Below, in pieces: positions 5,219 through 5,773 of a stretch of 5,773 nt of DNA (position 1 is its first letter; every line of letters starts with the position of its first letter). The translations under genes were made by a program, and so were the position numbers. The stretch is from contig JBGVKB010000141.1 of the NCBI GenBank assembly GCA_045118955.1, forward strand, positions 1-5,773. Reading direction: 5' to 3'. The notes below the pieces were generated by a model that was given only the letters and a program-made list of their open reading frames with translations, made no database searches and had not been told where the DNA came from. The stretch comes from SFJ001 sp045118955 (GTDB taxonomy: Bacteria > Bacillota > Clostridia > Oscillospirales > Ruminococcaceae).

Positions 5219-5247
5219 TATATGTATATATACTATATATAAGGAGG
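5219..5247 (+). promoter_or_regulatory. TA-rich element and ribosome binding site of the 98-aa gene
   Basis: A TA-repeat tract (5219-5242) containing the palindrome GTATATATAC (5224-5233) runs directly into AAGGAGG (5241-5247), a perfect ribosome binding site 9 bases before the ATG. TATACT (5229-5234) resembles a -10 box but would start transcription at the ribosome binding site, and no -35 is evident. A plus-strand TGGTATAAT (5133-5141), overlapping the patatin leader, is another candidate extended -10. The ribosome binding site is certain; the promoter is not. Confidence 0.6.
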
Positions 5248-5256
5248 ACGAACCCC

Positions 5257-5553
5257 ATGCTGAACGCACTGCCCCTGATGCACTTCTTCAAGTGCGGGAA
5301 TTCCTACACCGGCGAGCACGTCGGGATGCGCTACTATGTGAACCGGGTGAAGGCGGAGGAGGGTGACCTGTTTGAGTTTGTGGTCTGGCCCGAGCCGTGG
5401 AGCCTCGCAAAGACCCCCGACGAGGAAAAGACCCGCTGCACCCAGCCCTTCACCGAGGAGGGCCTGCGGGATGGCACCGCCTGGCTGACTGAGCAGTACG
5501 AGAGCCGCCGGGAGGAATGGGAGGCCGCCCGTCTGCGGGAGTGGGGCGTGTGA
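5257..5553 (+). CDS. Hypothetical 98-aa protein
   Basis: I do not recognise a named family. The protein has no signal peptide or membrane helix. Its N-terminal half looks like a small beta-rich fold: MHFFKCGNSYTG (8-19), a strand MRYYVNRV (24-31), and a strand ending in the aromatic VVWPEPWSL motif (42-50). The C-terminal third (66-96) is a charged, probably helical segment rich in Glu, Arg and Trp. Cys13 and Cys61 are the only cysteines. The gene is credible because it has a perfect AAGGAGG nine bases before ATG, GC-rich third positions like its neighbours, and its own strong terminator. It is transcribed alone, divergently from the patatin gene; shared regulation through the 153-bp gap is possible but not shown. 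Confidence 0.85.
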   Translation: MLNALPLMHFFKCGNSYTGEHVGMRYYVNRVKAEEGDLFEFVVWPEPWSLAKTPDEEKTRCTQPFTEEGLRDGTAWLTEQYESRREEWEAARLREWGV

Positions 5554-5595
5554 TTTTTTTGGGCTGGATGACTCCAAAAGCGAGGATCCTGCGGG

Positions 5596-5627
5596 AAAAG
5601 CCGGGCGGCCGCCCGGCTTTTCTTTTT
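5596..5627 (+). terminator. Strong palindromic terminator of the 98-aa gene
   Basis: A perfect 26-base palindrome (5596-5621; arms AAAAGCCGGGCGG and CCGCCCGGCTTTT) is followed by C and TTTTT. The central GGCC would form the loop, leaving an 11-bp stem. A-tract and T-tract arms make it potentially bidirectional. It starts 42 bases after the stop codon. Confidence 0.93.
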
Positions 5628-5654
5628 AGCGAATGACGAGCCATCGAGTGTTTT

Positions 5655-5724
5655 TGGATAATTCAAAGAAATTTCAAAAAAATTTAAAAAAAGTGTTGAC
5701 TTTCATATTGAAAGGGTGTATTAT
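5655..5724 (+). promoter_or_regulatory. Strong promoter with A/T tracts at the right edge
   Basis: The -35 TTGACT (5696-5701) and -10 TATTAT (5719-5724) have a 17-bp spacer. Phased A and T tracts from about 5660 to 5692 lie immediately upstream and resemble an UP element. Predicted start is near 5731. The downstream gene is beyond the window. Confidence 0.85.
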
Positions 5725-5730
5725 AACGAA

Positions 5731-5773
5731 GCTGTCACGAACGACAGCGGCCTGAACGAACGGCTTAAAAATA
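5731..5773 (+). other. 5' leader beginning with a hairpin (gene outside window)
   Basis: Immediately at the predicted transcription start, GCTGTC (5731-5736) and GACAGC (5743-5748) form a 6-bp stem with loop ACGAAC. The sequence GAACGAACGG follows at 5754-5763, repeating the loop's GAAC core. No start codon with a ribosome binding site appears before the end. It could be an RNA-stabilising 5' hairpin or the start of a regulatory leader or stable RNA. Confidence 0.5.

Noticed and set aside
1..5773. CRISPR array, insertion sequence, phage or toxin-antitoxin genes
   Set aside because: I looked for regularly spaced repeats, transposase or integrase motifs, and paired small genes and found none.

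Overview
The window looks like chromosomal DNA from a GC-rich member of the Bacillota. It is probably an anaerobic clostridium of the Oscillospiraceae/Ruminococcaceae type (Faecalibacterium-like). This is inferred from GC-rich codon third positions in the genes, strong AGGAGG-type ribosome binding sites, near-consensus housekeeping promoters in AT-rich islands, GC hairpin terminators, and the presence of a DUF5685 family gene. The genus assignment is a judgement, not a measurement. I see no insertion sequence, phage gene or CRISPR array.

Layout: (1) Positions 1-84 hold a minus-strand tRNA-Leu (CAG anticodon) with a perfect consensus promoter. (2) A GC-rich non-coding stretch with repeats leads to a promoter and prfB (449-1570, plus), encoding peptide chain release factor 2 without the usual programmed frameshift, followed by a strong terminator. 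(3) Positions 1756-4125 hold a minus-strand cluster read right to left: a two-helix membrane protein with a C-terminal zinc ribbon (134 aa), a DUF5685 protein (281 aa), a J-domain/TPR protein (242 aa), a hairpin terminator, and a second, smaller membrane zinc-ribbon protein (95 aa). The first three are almost gapless or overlapping and must be one operon. (4) Positions 4252-5103 (minus) encode a patatin-like phospholipase with a GTG start. (5) Divergently, 5257-5553 (plus) encodes a 98-aa protein I do not recognise, closed by a long palindromic terminator. (6) The right edge carries a strong promoter whose transcript would begin with a small hairpin; its gene lies outside the window.

The most interesting part is the minus-strand cluster. 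The DUF5685 protein shows, in the correct order, the two Asp-rich motifs and an intervening Gly-rich helix motif resembling squalene/phytoene synthases. It is co-translated with a putative DnaK co-chaperone and with membrane zinc-ribbon proteins. Together they could be a chaperone-assisted, membrane-associated module of unknown function. The homology is an inference from motifs read by eye and needs a profile or structure comparison.
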